Assembly: GCA_001310555.1 (NCBI GenBank)
Contig: BAXO01000143.1
Coordinates: 1-6,580, forward strand
Reading direction: 5' to 3'
Length of the DNA stretch: 6,580 nucleotides
Origin: Bacillus sp. JCM 19058
GTDB taxonomy: Bacteria > Bacillota > Bacilli > Bacillales_H > Bacillaceae_D
Of the stretch, positions 6,572 to 6,580 are shown one piece after another; position 1 is the first letter of the stretch; every line of letters starts with the position of its first letter. The notes beneath the pieces are model-generated. The model saw only the letters and a program-made list of their open reading frames with translations, searched no databases and was not told the DNA's origin. A program made the position numbers and the translations under genes.

Positions 6572-6580
6572 AGCATATCA

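Larger units (their letters stand above)
5672..6580 (-). mobile_element. IS1182-type insertion sequence, partial (3' part), cut by window edge
   Basis: The left boundary is GGGGCTGTCCCAAAAG starting at 5672, the type of terminal inverted repeat found on IS1182-family elements, placed at the 3' end of a minus-strand IS1182-type transposase gene. The transposase similarity runs up to about 6504; beyond that is unrelated-looking sequence with a hairpin (6524-6571). The other inverted repeat and the N-terminal third of the transposase are not in the window. The element sits just beyond the terminator of the reductase-like gene. No target duplication can be judged from one end. Confidence 0.75.

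Noticed and set aside
1..6580. CRISPR array, tRNA, rRNA, toxin-antitoxin or defence system
   Set aside because: No regularly spaced direct repeats with unique spacers, no cloverleaf or rRNA-like sequence, and no protein of these families were seen on either strand.

Overview
The window looks like chromosomal DNA of an endospore-forming Bacillaceae (Bacillus or a close relative). It has moderate-to-low GC, strong AGGAGG-type ribosome binding sites, a complete GerA-type spore germinant receptor operon behind a forespore (sigma-G-like) promoter, and an IS1182-type insertion sequence. Genus and species cannot be fixed from this sequence alone.

Layout. Positions 1-175 are non-coding and hold a perfect 13-bp hairpin (121-151) just downstream of the operon. 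Positions 176-4289, minus strand, are one operon read in the order small membrane protein (4289-4068), GerAB-type permease (4096-2970), GerAC-type lipoprotein (2973-1762), GerAA-type subunit (1738-176). A sigma-G-like promoter lies at 4329-4358. All three receptor genes are broken by single-base insertions or deletions: five in the B gene, three in C and three in A. Undoing these eleven indels restores complete proteins of about 375, 402 and 521 residues with every family motif, no nonsense substitution and lengths divisible by three. Either the operon was inactivated very recently or this stretch has uncorrected indel errors.

Positions 4344-4933 hold no confident gene. They contain a degenerate 21-nt tandem repeat (4430-4522), a small or broken ORF of unknown function (4780-4637, perhaps running on to 4353), a near-perfect 24-bp palindrome, and a dyad just upstream of the next gene. 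Positions 4934-5497, plus strand, are an intact RibD-C/dihydrofolate-reductase-like gene with a strong RBS, followed by a hairpin terminator (5553-5590).

From 5672 to the right edge is the 3' part of an IS1182-type element on the minus strand, ending in the inverted repeat GGGGCTGTCCCAAAAG. Its transposase has one frameshift, lacks its N-terminal region, and reads through its own inverted repeat into the flank. The last 57 bases form a hairpin that resembles the end of an IS3-type element, suggesting nested or rearranged insertion sequences.

How the parts work together: if intact, the A, B and C proteins would assemble in the spore inner membrane as a nutrient-sensing receptor made in the forespore, with the small upstream protein as a possible accessory subunit. 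No new defence, biosynthetic or RNA system was recognised. The most notable feature is the well-preserved but multiply frameshifted receptor operon.
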